DNA from: Pegea sp. RAD2-039
Taxonomy: Eukaryota; Chordata; Thaliacea; Salpida; Salpidae
DNA: 64,000 nucleotides
Reading direction: 5' to 3'
Assembly: GCA_034620365.1 (NCBI GenBank)
Contig: JAQGEQ010000213.1
Location: 1,101,841 to 1,165,840, forward strand
Of this stretch, positions 63,380 to 64,000 are shown piece by piece. The number at the start of each line of letters is the position of its first letter. The first letter of the stretch is position 1. The notes under the pieces are model-generated. The model was not told the DNA's origin. It ran no database searches and saw only the letters and a list, made by a program, of their open reading frames with translations. A program made the translations under genes and the position numbers.

Positions 63380-64000
63380 ATTTATTTCAATACAAAGAGG
63401 GTGCCTGAAAAGAGCACCTCTTGCTAACACACATTCTCACAAACAATGTCTATTAAGTTAGAAATATAGAAAGCAAAAGATGTAACACATGGTATTTCGA
63501 TAGCCCTCAAAACATATAACAGTGAACAATTAAAAAGAATGTTTATAATATAAAAAAGGGAAAAATCACAGTTTAGAAATGACAATGTTGGTAATACTAT
63601 AACCGTTCAACTTCTGCTTGAGCAACGCGAGTGACATGTTTTGACATGACATTGTCTGATGGCAGCTGGTTTCAAGTGATAATTTTGCGGAATGAAAAGA
63701 AAAACTCGCTCTGATTAACGTATTAGGTGATATGAGCTTTTTAAGATGTAATGTGTGTCGTCTGAGTTGATATAACGTGATAGAAGGACTAATGGAAAAG
63801 AAATCATCGAATTGAAGGTTTAATAAGTTTTGGGTAATTTTAAAAATAATAATTAAGTCTTGTTTAATCCGTCCAATTTCCAAAGTACCTAAATTGAAGA
63901 AGCTGAGACGATGTTTATAACTATCATATTTAATATTAAGTTTCCTACATACCAATCTCGTAAATGTTGCCTGAACAGATTCGATTTTTCTGATATCACT
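63380..64000 (-). mobile_element. 3' end of a LINE (reverse-transcriptase ORF C-terminus), continuing beyond the window
   Basis: The minus-strand frame is open from the window edge to 63566. It starts with D-I-R-K-I-E-S-V-Q-A-T-F-T-R-L, then Y-x-x-R-L-S-F-F-N-L-G-T-L-E, D-L-I-I-I-F-K-I, F-D-D-F-F-S, and R-A-S-F-S-F-H-S. These blocks are the standard region after the RT domain in CR1/jockey-like LINEs: 'L-E-x-V-Q-x-x-F-T-R', 'R-L-x-x-L-x-L-x-x-L-E-x-R-R', 'D-L-I-x-x-Y-K-I', 'F-F'. About 435 bases remain open without a stop, so this copy is younger than the other LINE pieces here. After the stop, a hairpin-capable GAGGTGC/GCACCCTC and a TTGTATTGAAATAAATAA tail near 63379-63410 mark the likely 3' terminus. 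Confidence 0.87.

Overview
The window is animal nuclear DNA. It is very AT-rich (by eye roughly 70-75% A+T) and has split genes with GT-AG introns of two size classes: about 50-70 bp and a few hundred bp to 1.7 kb. No bacterial features are seen. The gene set (Fos-type bZIP, cyclin T, TIMP-like protein, HSD17B12-type reductase, DNAJC17, methyl-CpG-binding-like protein, zinc fingers of the ZEB/zfh-1 class, calcium-binding EGF array, CR1/jockey-like LINE remnants) points to a metazoan. ZEB-type fingers favour an invertebrate bilaterian. I cannot place it more precisely from sequence alone. Most genes were assembled by matching exon phase and splice sites by eye, because open reading frames alone show only pieces of them.

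Layout: (1) 1-2.7 kb, + strand: 3' end of a large EGF-repeat gene, one EGF module per phase 1-1 exon, with a one-base deletion in its last module. (2) 2.7-13 kb: gene-poor, with an orphan coding exon at 4656 and a reverse-transcriptase scrap at 5279. (3) 13.1-16.4 kb, +: a complete three-exon Fos homologue. (4) 16.4-23.2 kb: gene-poor, with a 21-bp tandem repeat and a possible gag remnant. (5) 23.2-24.2 kb, +: an intronless Ser/Thr kinase. (6) 24.7-25.5 kb: a compositional outlier with an RRM-like relic. (7) 26.2-28.1 kb, +: a seven-exon HSD17B12-type reductase. (8) 29.8-30.3 kb, +: LINE C-terminal relic. (9) 30.8-34.7 kb, -: a complete 17-exon cyclin T. (10) 36.8-37.6 kb, -: an ORF with two MBD-like domains in tandem. 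(11) 40.0-42.9 kb, +: ten-exon DNAJC17. (12) 44.4-46.1 kb, +: six-exon TIMP-like secreted protein. (13) 47.4-50.0 kb and 57.7-59.9 kb, both -: two diverged paralogues carrying only a ZEB-like C-terminal three-finger cluster, separated by a decayed LINE. (14) 59.9-63.4 kb: no genes seen. (15) 63.4-64.0 kb, -: 3' end of another LINE running off the window.

The genes do not form a pathway. By family knowledge they cover transcriptional control (Fos, cyclin T/P-TEFb, ZEB-like factors, MBD-like protein), splicing (DNAJC17), lipid elongation (HSD17B12 type) and extracellular matrix (EGF array, TIMP). The most unusual items are the tandem degenerate MBD protein, the pair of half-size ZEB-like genes, and the TIMP-like gene with an altered N-terminus and one disulfide pair missing.
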